From NCBI GenBank assembly GCA_030684775.1, contig JAUXXW010000188.1, positions 1-33,873 of the forward strand: a DNA stretch of 33,873 nucleotides, given 5' to 3'. The notes beneath the pieces are model-generated. The model ran no database searches and was not told where the DNA came from. It saw nothing but the letters and a program-made list of their open reading frames with translations. This DNA is from Pseudomonadota bacterium. Its GTDB lineage: Bacteria; Pseudomonadota; Gammaproteobacteria; Burkholderiales; Thiobacillaceae. Position 1 is the first letter of the stretch, and each line of letters starts with the position of its first letter. Positions 26,800 to 33,873 of this stretch are shown here, piece by piece. The position numbers and the translations under genes were made by a program.

Positions 26800-27371
26800 C
26801 GCCAATTCGCATCAACCTCCTGCCTCACCGCCAGTTGCGCCGCGCGCATCAACAGCGTCTGTTCGCGGTGCTGGCGGTGATCGTGGCCGGCCTGGGCCTG
26901 GCGGCGGTAGCCATCGGACAGGTTCAGCTCATCAATACCAAGAGCGCTCAGGATCGGCGCAACGCTTTCCTGCAGTCCGAAATCGCCAAACTCGATGTGC
27001 AGATTGCTGAAATCAAGCAGCTTCGGGACAAGACCCAGGATCTCCTCGCGCGAAAAAATGTGGTGGAATCCCTGCAAAGCAATCGTACCGAGGCTGTGCG
27101 TTTGTTCGACGAACTGGCGCGCCGTCTCCCCGAAGGACTCTACTTGAAGAGTGTCAAGCAGGCTGGCGACAGCCTTGCCTTGAGCGGTTATGCGCAATCC
27201 AGCGCCCGCGTATCCACCTACATGCGGGCACTGGATGAAACTTCCTTGTTTCAGGACCCGGTACTGGTCGAGGTGAAAGCCGCGCAGGTCGGCAACCTGC
27301 GGGTCAATGAATTTTCCATGAATGTGAAGATTACCCATCAAACGCCCCAGACGAAGGCGGGCACGCCATGA
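26796..27371 (+). CDS. pilN: Type IV pilus inner-membrane protein PilN
   Basis: This 191-residue bitopic inner-membrane protein begins with the conserved cytoplasmic tail MTPIRINLLPHRQLRRAHQQ, whose INLLP motif binds the groove of PilM. One membrane helix (FAVLAVIVAGLGLAAVAIG) follows, then a coiled coil (residues about 50-95) and a ferredoxin-like periplasmic domain (GLYLKSVKQAGDSLALSGYA). It overlaps pilM by four bases and pilO by four bases (ATGA at 27368). Confidence 0.94.
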   Translation: MTPIRINLLPHRQLRRAHQQRLFAVLAVIVAGLGLAAVAIGQVQLINTKSAQDRRNAFLQSEIAKLDVQIAEIKQLRDKTQDLLARKNVVESLQSNRTEAVRLFDELARRLPEGLYLKSVKQAGDSLALSGYAQSSARVSTYMRALDETSLFQDPVLVEVKAAQVGNLRVNEFSMNVKITHQTPQTKAGTP

Positions 27372-27985
27372 ACTGGTCCGATCTCAATAACCTCGACCTC
27401 AAGAACATTGCCAATGCCCCTTTGGCGGTGCGCGCCCTGGTGCTTGCCGTCCTCTTCGTCGCGATGCTGGCCGGGGGCTGGTATCTCCTGTGGGCGGACA
27501 CCCTCAAACAACTCAACGCATCGCGGCAGGAGGAGCAGAGCCTGCGCGATGGCTATGCCGCCAAGAAAACCCAGGCCTACCACTACACCGCCTACAAGCA
27601 GCGGCTCTCGGATGTGGAGCAGTCACTTGCTTCGCTCCTGCGACAACTGCCGAATCGTTCCGAAATGGATGCCCTGTTGACCGACATCAACCAGGCCGGT
27701 GTCGGGCATGGACTTGATTTCGAACTGTTCCGTCCCGGTAGCGAAAGCATGGCCGAGTTTTATGCCACGCTGCCGGTATCGATCAAGGTCAGCGGCCGCT
27801 ATCACGATATTGCCAGTTTCGTCAGCGACCTGGCCATGTTGCCGCGCATCGTGACCCTGCATGACATTTCCCTGACGCCGGCCAAGGAAGGCACTCTGAA
27901 TATGGATGCCCGCATCCAGACCTATCGTTACCTTGACGAGAACGAGCTTGCCGCCGCGAAGCAACAGCAGGGGGGCAAGAAATAA
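27368..27985 (+). CDS. pilO: Type IV pilus inner-membrane protein PilO
   Basis: This 205-residue partner of PilN has a short cytoplasmic start (MNWSDLNNLDLKNIANAPL), a membrane helix (LVLAVLFVAMLAGGWYLLW), a periplasmic coiled coil and a C-terminal domain that includes LPVSIKVSGRYHDIASFVSDLAMLPRIVTLHDI in the usual place. PilN and PilO form heterodimers that, with PilP, align the inner and outer membrane parts of the pilus machine. The stop overlaps the pilP ATG by one base (TAATG). Confidence 0.94.
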   Translation: MNWSDLNNLDLKNIANAPLAVRALVLAVLFVAMLAGGWYLLWADTLKQLNASRQEEQSLRDGYAAKKTQAYHYTAYKQRLSDVEQSLASLLRQLPNRSEMDALLTDINQAGVGHGLDFELFRPGSESMAEFYATLPVSIKVSGRYHDIASFVSDLAMLPRIVTLHDISLTPAKEGTLNMDARIQTYRYLDENELAAAKQQQGGKK

Positions 27986-28560
27986 TGAAACCTATGAAAC
28001 ACGCCGGGCCGCACCAGGGGTTTCTTGGCCGTCTTGGGGTGGGAGCGCCGCGCAGTGGCGTTTTCGGGGGCGCTCCCTGGCTGCTTGCCCTGGCTCTCCT
28101 GTCGGGTTGTGCCCAGGATGAATTCGCGGATCTGCGCGCTTTTCTGACCCAGGCGGGGCAGGGTGTGCAGCAGAAGCTGGATCCATTGCCTCCGGTCATG
28201 GTCAAGGAAGAATTTACCTATGATCCAGGCGAATTGCCCGATCCCTTCCGTCAGCGCAGCATGAAAACCGGGAAGGGGGGCGGCATTCAGCCCGATCTCA
28301 CCCGGCCGAAAGGGCCGCTGGAGCAGGACCCGCTCGATGGCCTGCGGATGGTGGGCACCATCTTCAAAGCGGGGAAATTGTTTGCCTTGATACGCCGTCC
28401 GGACGGCACCTTGTACCGGGTGAGCAAAGGAGAACACATCGGCCAGAATTACGGTGTGATCCTCTCCATCAGTGAATCCAGCATCGAAATCAAAGAAATT
28501 GTCCAGGACGGCACCGGCGACTGGACGGAATCGAAGGCCAGCATGGCCCTTCAGGAGTAA
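27985..28560 (+). CDS. pilP: Type IV pilus lipoprotein PilP
   Basis: This 191-residue lipoprotein bridges PilN/PilO to the secretin PilQ. It has an unusually long N-terminal region of about 35 residues before the lipobox LLSGC (then AQDEF). Internal ATG 27994 would shorten it by three residues. The periplasmic part has an unstructured Pro-rich linker (LPDPFRQRS) and a beta-sandwich domain with DPLDGLRMVGTIFKAGKLFALI and GEHIGQNYGVI. AGGAG at its 3' end serves as ribosome-binding site for pilQ. Confidence 0.93.
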   Translation: MKPMKHAGPHQGFLGRLGVGAPRSGVFGGAPWLLALALLSGCAQDEFADLRAFLTQAGQGVQQKLDPLPPVMVKEEFTYDPGELPDPFRQRSMKTGKGGGIQPDLTRPKGPLEQDPLDGLRMVGTIFKAGKLFALIRRPDGTLYRVSKGEHIGQNYGVILSISESSIEIKEIVQDGTGDWTESKASMALQE

Positions 28561-28565
28561 TGGGT

Positions 28566-30781
28566 ATGAAAGCGAAGTTTTCCTTCTTGCGCTTGGCCGC
28601 ACGCCATCTGTCCTGGCTTGTCGCCATTTTGCTGTTGCCCATGCCGGGTCATGCCGAAGCGAATAATGCGTTGAATGCCGTCTCACTTGCACAGGGCAAC
28701 AACGATAGCCAAGTGGTCAAAATGGTGTTCAAGAATTCCGTGGAGGAGCTTCCAATCGCTTTCACGACCAGCAACCCGCACCGCCTGGTCCTCGATTTCC
28801 CCGCTACCACAAGTACGCTGCCTCGCGCCTCCGAAAACCCGGAGAGCGGCTCGATCAAGAACTGGCAGGTGGTGCAGGCGGGCGAGCGTACCCGTGTCGT
28901 GATTAATCTGACCGGGCCGACCGCCTATGAACTGCGCAAGGACCGCAACCTGGTACTCGCGGTACTGCGCGGCGTCGGCACCCCGCCAGGGACCCCCACA
29001 CCCGCCCGCTTCGCCGAAACCGGGCCGGCGACCGCGCACGGCATTCGCGACATCGACTTCCGCCGCGGCAAGGACGGCGAATCGCGCATCCTGGTCACCC
29101 TGTCCGACCCGGGCGTCGGTGTCGACATCAAGAAGCAGGGCGGCGCCATCCAGGTCGAATTCCTCAACACCTCCCTGCCCACGCCGTTGCGGCGCCGCCT
29201 GGATGTCACCGACTTCGCCACGCCGGCGCAAACGGTGGAAACCTTGGAGCAGGGCAAGAATACCCGTCTGCTGGTGACGCCCAAGGGCAAGTGGGATTAC
29301 TCCGCCTATCAGACCGGCAATCTGTTCACTCTGGAAGTCCGCTCGCTGGAGGGAACGCAAGCGGATGGCCAAGGCAAGCCGCAATACGTCGGCGAGAAGC
29401 TTTCCCTCAATTTCCAGAATGTGGAAGTCCGCTCCGTGCTCCAGGTCATCGCGGACTTTACCGGCCTCAACATCATCACCAGCGACACCGTCTCGGGAAA
29501 CGTGACCCTGCGCCTGAAGGACGTGCCCTGGGATCAGGCCATGGACATCATTCTCAGAGCCAAGGGGCTGGATAAACGCGCTACCGGCAATGTCATCTGG
29601 ATAGCGCCGCGCGATGAACTCGCCGCGAAGGAAAAGCTGGAACTGGAAGCGCGCCAGCAGATCGCCGACCTGGAAGACATCACCACGGAGTTCATTCGCC
29701 TCAACTACCTGCGCGCCAGCGAGGCGCAAGCCATCATCAACGGCCAGTCGTTGAGTGCCGCGCAGTCCAGCGAACGAGTTTCCTGCAGCGCACAGGCGAC
29801 CGGCGTTGGTGGTGGCACCACGCAGGCCGCGGCCGCAAGCGGCACGGGAACCGGTCAACGCATACTCTCCAAGCGCGGCGTCACTTCCTACGACCTCAAG
29901 ACCAACACCCTGTTCGTTCAGGACACGCCCAGCAAGATCAGGGAGATCAAGGAAATCCTCGCCAGCGTCGATGTGCCCTCCAAGCAGGTGTTGATCGAGG
30001 CACGGGTGGTAGTAGCGAGTGATGGCTTCAACCGTGTGCTCGGCGCACGCCTGGGCTTCAAGGGGCAATTGAAGTCCAAACTGATCGACGGGACGCCCTC
30101 CGGCATCTCGACCACAGCAAACGATGCAGGTTCGATCGCTGCCGGCGGTCTGGGGGGCAGCACGACCGTACCCTTCAATGTGGATTTGCCGGCTACCTCA
30201 CTGGGAGGTGTTACGCCTACCATCGCTTTCACCATCATCGAGGGGGCGGGTAACGCTATTCTTGGCCTGGAACTGCAAGCCCTCGAGGCCGACAAACGCG
30301 GCAAGATTGTGTCCAACCCGCGTGTCATCACCCAGAACCAGAAACCGGCGGTGATATTGCAGGGCCAGCAGATTCCCTACATCACGCCATCGACCACCGG
30401 AGTCGCGCCAACCACATCATTTAAGGATGCCTTCCTGTGCCTGCTGGTCGATCCGCAGGTGCTCAACAACGACACCATCATCCTAAATGTTGAAGTTCAG
30501 AAGGATGCCCCACCATCATTAACACCGGCAGTGGTGGTACGGCGGTAGCTGTTGATACCAAGCGGGTGAAGACCCAAGTGAGAGTCAAGAACGGGGACAC
30601 GGCGGTGCTTGGCGGCATCTTCGAGCAGATTGTGCGCAACGACACCAACAAGGTGCCGTTCCTGGGTGACCTGCCCATCCTGGGGTTGTTGTTCCGTGAC
30701 AACTTCAAACAGGATGAAAAGACCGAACTGCTGATCTTCCTGACACCTCGCATCCTGGACGACGTGGCTGCCATGCAATAG
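28566..30781 (+). pseudogene. pilQ: Type IV pilus secretin PilQ, frameshifted in the secretin domain
   Basis: PilQ forms the outer-membrane pore for type IV pili. The first frame gives a signal peptide (to MPGHAEA), an AMIN domain (VVKMVFKNSVEELPIAF), a second AMIN-like segment, an STN/N0 domain (LNFQNVEVRSVLQVIADFTGLN), an N1 domain and most of the secretin domain. It ends at a premature TAG at 30546-30548. The missing end is present in another frame to 30781, including VKTQVRVKNGDTAVLGGIF and VPFLGDLPILGLLF. One C added to C4 at 30508-30511 joins them into about 738 residues (reading VQKDAPTIINTGSGG). ATG 28566 has better spacing from AGGAG (28553-28557) than ATG 28560. Loss would abolish pili; a base-calling error is equally likely. 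Confidence 0.9.
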
Positions 30782-30801
30782 CGCCTGCGATATCTCTGGA
30801 T

Positions 30802-30824
30802 CGGCAGCCGATGGCTGCCGTTTT
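30802..30824 (+). terminator. Rho-independent terminator of pilMNOPQ
   Basis: A perfect 8-bp stem (CGGCAGCC / GGCTGCCG) with loop GAT is followed by TTTT, 21 bases after the pilQ stop. It ends the pilus operon. The aroK/aroB genes that often follow pilQ are absent here. Confidence 0.85.
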
Positions 30825-30856
30825 CAATTGCGCCGTCCCTTCCGTTCAGGAACGCT

Positions 30857-31156
30857 TCAACAGACGACTCCATGCAGTCCGCACAAATAGCGCTTCGCCA
30901 GCGCCAGCGCGATCCACAGCCAGAACAACAGGAAGAAAGTCAGGACTGGAATATGGGCATCGATGATGAAACGCGGCGTGATGAAGCGCACCGCCTTCAT
31001 CGTCGGCCCGGTAATGATTTCGAGAATCTTGTAGAAGGGATTGGCGTGGCGCTGTTCTCCCGCCAACAGCGCCAGCATACCCTGGCCGAGCAGGGCGTAG
31101 CCGGCGACTTCGATCAGCACGCGGACGGCGCCGACCAGGATGAGATCAATGTGCAT
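30857..31156 (-). CDS. YggT-like small membrane protein
   Basis: This 99-residue protein starts MHIDLILVGAVRVLIEVAG at 31156. It has a hydrophobic N-terminal segment, a central NPFYKILEIITGPTMKAVRF resembling the conserved NPF...GP region of YggT-family proteins, and a C-terminal helix (IPVLTFFLLFWLWIALALA). The reading frame stays open upstream to 31360, but that part runs through a palindromic repeat (translated as AGFQPA...RLEARAT) and is not considered coding. No clear ribosome-binding site is seen. The gene is convergent with pilQ. The YggT relation is judged by eye; function unknown. Confidence 0.65.
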   Translation of the reverse strand: MHIDLILVGAVRVLIEVAGYALLGQGMLALLAGEQRHANPFYKILEIITGPTMKAVRFITPRFIIDAHIPVLTFFLLFWLWIALALAKRYLCGLHGVVC

Positions 31157-31276
31157 GTGGGTTTCAAGGATGCCGCGTCGGCATCGTTTTTCGACAGGCC
31201 ATGTCAGACCATCGTGTTGGGAGAGGTATCTCGTCGTCGCGGACCAGCCGCCGCGCGCCATGCAATCGCCGGGAAT

Positions 31277-31342
31277 TGTAGCGCGGGCTTCCAGCCTGCC
31301 TGCTCGTCGTCGGCGGTAGGCAGGCTGGAAGCCCGCGCTACA
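31277..31342. repeat. Palindromic repeat with perfect 25-bp arms (TAGCGCGGGCTTCCAGCCTGC family)
   Basis: The left arm (31277-31301, TGTAGCGCGGGCTTCCAGCC...) is the exact reverse complement of the right arm (31318-31342), around a 16-base loop. Elements of this kind are dispersed in many proteobacterial genomes and appear in spurious translations as GFQPA and RLEARAT. There is no T-run. Confidence 0.85.
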
Positions 31343-31415
31343 CAAGGCGGCTACTTTCACCGGGGACAGTTGTTACAAGATAAGCGGGGGCGGTCGAAAG
31401 CGCGGCTCGCCAGTC

Positions 31416-31444
31416 TTGTCCTGCGCCATCTTGTCGTTTACATT
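31416..31444 (+). promoter_or_regulatory. Candidate sigma-70 promoter of leuA
   Basis: TTGTCC (31416-31421) and TACATT (31439-31444) are separated by 17 bases. The predicted start near 31451 leaves a leader of about 220 bases before leuA, long enough for attenuation-type control. Confidence 0.45.
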
Positions 31445-31451
31445 CGGGCGC

Positions 31452-31553
31452 ATGTGCGATTCATTTCATCCCGTTCCGTTCTGCTTCCTCATGCGGCATG
31501 CCACTCGGCTGCTGCTGCCCCGCAAGGGGGACGCCGGATTCGTAAGCCGCTAA
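31452..31553 (+). promoter_or_regulatory. Possible leader peptide for leuA
   Basis: A 33-codon ORF starts at ATG 31452 and contains three consecutive CTG leucine codons (CGG CTG CTG CTG CCC at 31506-31520). An internal ATG at 31491 would give 20 codons. Clustered codons of the pathway end product are a hallmark of ribosome-mediated attenuation. No Shine-Dalgarno site and no U-tailed terminator hairpin were found, so support is weak. Confidence 0.25.
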
Positions 31554-31671
31554 AGACGGCAACGACTCCGCTGCCCCGCACGGGCACTGATCTCTCTCCT
31601 CCCCCTGCTGTACCCGTATTCGTTATCCGTTGACGCCCAGGACTTGGGCGGGTGAATCATTGGAGTACGTC

Positions 31672-33222
31672 ATGAACGACAAATTAGTCATATTCGACAC
31701 CACCTTGCGCGATGGCGAGCAAAGCCCCGGCGCCGCCATGACCAAGGACGAGAAGCTCCGCATCGCGCGACAGTTGGAACGCTTGGGCGTGGATGTCATC
31801 GAGGCGGGATTCGCCGCCGCCAGCCCGGGGGATGCCGAGGCGATCAAGAGCATCGCCTCGATCATCAAGACTTCCACGGTGTGTTCGCTGGCGCGCGCCA
31901 ACGAACGTGACGTGCGCGCGGCCGGCGAAGCGATTCGCCCGGCAACTCGGGATGGCCATGCCGGCGGTCGTATCCACACCTTCATCGCCACCAGCCCCAT
32001 CCACATGGAAAAGAAACTGCGCATGACGCCCGACCAAGTGGTGGAAGCGGCGGTGAAGGCGGTGAAGATGGCTCTGGAATACACCGACGACGTCGAGTTT
32101 TCCGCCGAGGACGCGGTGCGTTCAGAAATGGACTTCCTCTGCCGCGTATTCGATGAGGTGATCAAGGCCGGCGCCAAGACCCTCAATGTGCCGGATACCG
32201 TCGGCTACAGCATCCCGGCCCTGTGGGGCGAGCGTATGCGCCAATTGATCGAACGCGTGCCGAATTCCGATCAGGTGATCTGGTCCACCCACTGCCATAA
32301 CGATCTCGGCATGGCCGTGGCGAACTCGCTGGCGGCGGTGATGAATGGTGCTCGTCAGGTGGAATGCACCATCAATGGCCTGGGCGAGCGGGCGGGTAAT
32401 GCTTCGCTGGAGGAAGTCGTGATGGCGGTGAAGACCCGGCGTGACGTGTTCACCTGCGATTCGCGCATCGACACCACCCAGATCGTGCCCAGTTCGCGCC
32501 TGGTCTCACAGATCACCGGTTACCCGGTACAGCCGAACAAGGCCATCGTCGGCGCCAATGCCTTCTCGCACGAGTCCGGCATCCACCAGGACGGCGTGCT
32601 CAAGCACCGCGAAACCTACGAAATCATGCGCGCGGAGGATGTGGGCTGGAGCCACAACAAGCTCACCCTGGGCAAGTTGTCCGGGCGCAATGCCTTTCGC
32701 ACCCGTTTGCATGAACTCGGCATCATCATGGAGAGCGAGGAGGCCCTCAATGCGACCTTCGCCCGCTTCAAGGAACTGGCCGACAAGAAGCGGGAAATCT
32801 TCGACGAAGACCTGCACGCACTGGTCGCCGTGGAAGGCGGCGCCGATACCTGTGACCGCTTGAAGCTGGTTTCACTCAAGGTCTGTTCCGAGACCGGCGA
32901 GACGCCCCATGCCTTCGTGGTGCTTTCCGACGGCGGCGCGGAGATCCGCGCCGATGAATTCGGTGGCGGCCCGGTGGATGCCTCGTTCCGCGCCATCGAA
33001 AAACGCGTGGAGAGCGGTGCCACCCTGTTGCTCTACTCGGTGAACAACATCACGACCGGCACCGATGCCCAGGGCGAAGTGACCGTGCGCCTGTCGCGCA
33101 ATGGTCGCATCGTCAATGGCCAGGGCGCGGATACCGACATCGTCATCGCCTCGGCCAAGGCCTATCTGAACGCGCTGAACAAGCTGTTCGGAGCGGAAGA
33201 GCGGGCGCACCCGCAGGTCTGA
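31672..33222 (+). CDS. leuA: 2-isopropylmalate synthase
   Basis: The enzyme condenses acetyl-CoA with 2-oxoisovalerate, the first committed step of leucine synthesis, in the cytoplasm. The protein has 516 residues. The DRE-TIM catalytic domain starts with the signature [14 protein letters not shown]. It contains the metal ligands in [16 protein letters not shown] and the second signature [19 protein letters not shown]. The C-terminal leucine-sensing domain (from about residue 390, [20 protein letters not shown]) is complete, so feedback inhibition is expected. ATG 31672 follows GGAG at 31662-31665. It has a long leader upstream and a strong terminator downstream, and appears monocistronic. 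Confidence 0.96.
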   Translation: MNDKLVIFDTTLRDGEQSPGAAMTKDEKLRIARQLERLGVDVIEAGFAAASPGDAEAIKSIASIIKTSTVCSLARANERDVRAAGEAIRPATRDGHAGGRIHTFIATSPIHMEKKLRMTPDQVVEAAVKAVKMALEYTDDVEFSAEDAVRSEMDFLCRVFDEVIKAGAKTLNVPDTVGYSIPALWGERMRQLIERVPNSDQVIWSTHCHNDLGMAVANSLAAVMNGARQVECTINGLGERAGNASLEEVVMAVKTRRDVFTCDSRIDTTQIVPSSRLVSQITGYPVQPNKAIVGANAFSHESGIHQDGVLKHRETYEIMRAEDVGWSHNKLTLGKLSGRNAFRTRLHELGIIMESEEALNATFARFKELADKKREIFDEDLHALVAVEGGADTCDRLKLVSLKVCSETGETPHAFVVLSDGGAEIRADEFGGGPVDASFRAIEKRVESGATLLLYSVNNITTGTDAQGEVTVRLSRNGRIVNGQGADTDIVIASAKAYLNALNKLFGAEERAHPQV

Positions 33223-33233
33223 TTTTTGCGGTT

Positions 33234-33266
33234 AAAAAAACGGGCGACCACCTGGTCGCCCGTTTT
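33234..33266. terminator. Rho-independent terminator of leuA
   Basis: A run of seven A, a perfect 10-bp stem (CGGGCGACCA / TGGTCGCCCG) with a two-base loop, then TTTT. It lies 11 bases past the leuA stop and could act in both directions. Confidence 0.9.
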
Positions 33267-33455
33267 GCATTCAGTCGTATGTCGCGGCCGACCTGAAACC
33301 GGTGCAAACGTGACGACGTGAAACTGGATGTTTTTCAGAGGTTTTCTTCATTTGGGAGAATCTGAACGGGTGTTTTCTTCGCTGTTTTCCGTGTTCTTCG
33401 GTCTTCTTCCCTGGGGGTGTAGTAGCCGGGGTAGAAACCTGGCGAGAGGCACGAC

Positions 33456-33873
33456 ATGGGACGAGCGGAGAAGCGGCTATGCCTGAACTGCGGCGAGGGA
33501 TTCATCCCGGAAGCGCGTAACGCGCGGCACCAGCGGTATTGCGGCATGGAAGCGTGCAAGGCGGCGAGCAAGCGTGCCAGCCAGGCGCGCTGGTTGGCCA
33601 AACCCGAGAACCAGGACTACCACCGGGGGCCGGGGGCGGTCGCGCGTGTGCAAGCCTGGCGAGCCGACCACCCGGGTTACAGCCGGCGCAAGGAAGCGAC
33701 TGCGCTGGCCCCGTTGCAAGAGATCTCGGTCGCATCGACACCCGTGATCTCACCCGCCACCCAAGTCGAGCAAGAGACCTTGCCACCGCCCGCCAAGACA
33801 TCTTGTAACGCCCCGGCCTCCCCGTTACAAGATGTCTTGTCTGCGCAACCCATTGTTCTCGTTGGGTTAATCG
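33456..33873 (+). CDS. Zinc-ribbon protein, 3' end beyond the window (partial)
   Basis: An ATG at 33456, preceded by AGAGG (33445-33449), opens a frame that stays open to the window end (139 codons). The N-terminus CLNCGEGF with RYCGMEACKAASKR a few residues later gives four cysteines as CxxC and CxxxxC, a likely zinc ribbon. An Arg/Trp/His-rich stretch follows (QARWLAKPENQDYHRG, VQAWRADHPGYSRRK), then a low-complexity tail with LQEIS and LQDVL motifs. From memory, similar small proteins occur as accessory genes in many bacteria, sometimes near recombinases or transposons; I cannot confirm that here. The tail DNA contains a 17-bp-arm palindrome (33794-33839). The stretch 33267-33455 before it shows nothing I can name. 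Confidence 0.7.
   Translation, partial: MGRAEKRLCLNCGEGFIPEARNARHQRYCGMEACKAASKRASQARWLAKPENQDYHRGPGAVARVQAWRADHPGYSRRKEATALAPLQEISVASTPVISPATQVEQETLPPPAKTSCNAPASPLQDVLSAQPIVLVGLI
33794..33839. repeat. Inverted repeat with 17-bp arms inside the partial gene
   Basis: CAAGACATCTTGTAACG (33794-33810) and CGTTACAAGATGTCTTG (33823-33839) are exact reverse complements around a 12-base loop. Each arm also contains a nested CAAGA-xx-TCTTG palindrome. It lies within the coding sequence. Confidence 0.85.

Larger units (their letters stand above)
31157..31671. other. 515-base intergenic region upstream of leuA
   Basis: It holds a palindrome with 25-bp arms (31277-31342), a candidate leuA promoter (31416-31444), a possible short leader ORF (31452-31553) and a small hairpin (CGCCCA-GGACT-TGGGCG, 31634-31650) just before the leuA ribosome-binding site. 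Longer open frames here show no protein-like character and were rejected. Confidence 0.6.

Noticed and set aside
30872-31633. Long plus-strand open frame downstream of pilQ
   Set aside because: It runs antisense to the YggT-like gene and through the palindromic repeat (translated as AGFQPA and RLEARAT), and lacks protein-like composition.

Overview
The window looks like a chromosomal segment of a GC-rich betaproteobacterium, probably of the Rhodocyclales/Nitrosomonadales type. This is inferred from gene order and protein character, not from a database search. The clues are the run rep / cytochrome c4 / engB / hemB, a cysteine-free (Mg-type) HemB, mrcA divergent from pilMNOPQ, and a PEP-CTERM regulatory cluster (PrsK, PrsR, PrsT and a TIGR03013-type sugar transferase). 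No tRNA, rRNA, CRISPR array, prophage or complete insertion sequence was seen.

Layout. 1-236: non-coding, with two kinds of dispersed palindromic repeat. 237-5584: housekeeping genes (rep helicase, cytochrome c4, engB GTPase, hemB) and a PilZ/YcgR-type c-di-GMP receptor. 5762-8496: a compact operon, behind a good sigma-70 promoter, of a FeeM-like N-acyl amino acid synthase, a ThiF/E1-like adenylating enzyme and a nitroreductase-like protein. The last two look like a split version of the Rv1355c/MoeY fusion. I recognise no described function for this trio, and it is the best candidate in the window for an undescribed system. 8706-9815: a secreted PEP-CTERM protein behind a near-consensus sigma-54 promoter.

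9876-22499, all on the minus strand: a probable polysaccharide/PEP-CTERM operon. In transcription order it holds a TIGR03013-type sugar transferase, histidine kinase PrsK (frameshifted), sigma-54 response regulator PrsR, two tandem PrsT-like TPR proteins (one anchored by a membrane helix, one a lipoprotein), a GT-B glycosyltransferase and a left-handed beta-helix acyltransferase. A second sigma-54-like site precedes the sugar transferase. PrsK/PrsR may therefore control both the operon and the PEP-CTERM gene. No exosortase lies in the window.

22649-30824: a small conserved protein with a degenerate nucleotidyltransferase-like motif, penicillin-binding protein 1A, and the divergent type IV pilus operon pilMNOPQ (pilQ frameshifted) with its terminator. 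30857-33266: a YggT-like membrane protein, a palindrome with 25-bp arms, and leuA with a possible leader region and a strong terminator. 33456-end: a zinc-ribbon protein running off the window.

Both broken genes, prsK and pilQ, are repaired by adding one C/G to a four-base C/G run. This points to homopolymer miscalls in the assembly at least as much as to real mutations.
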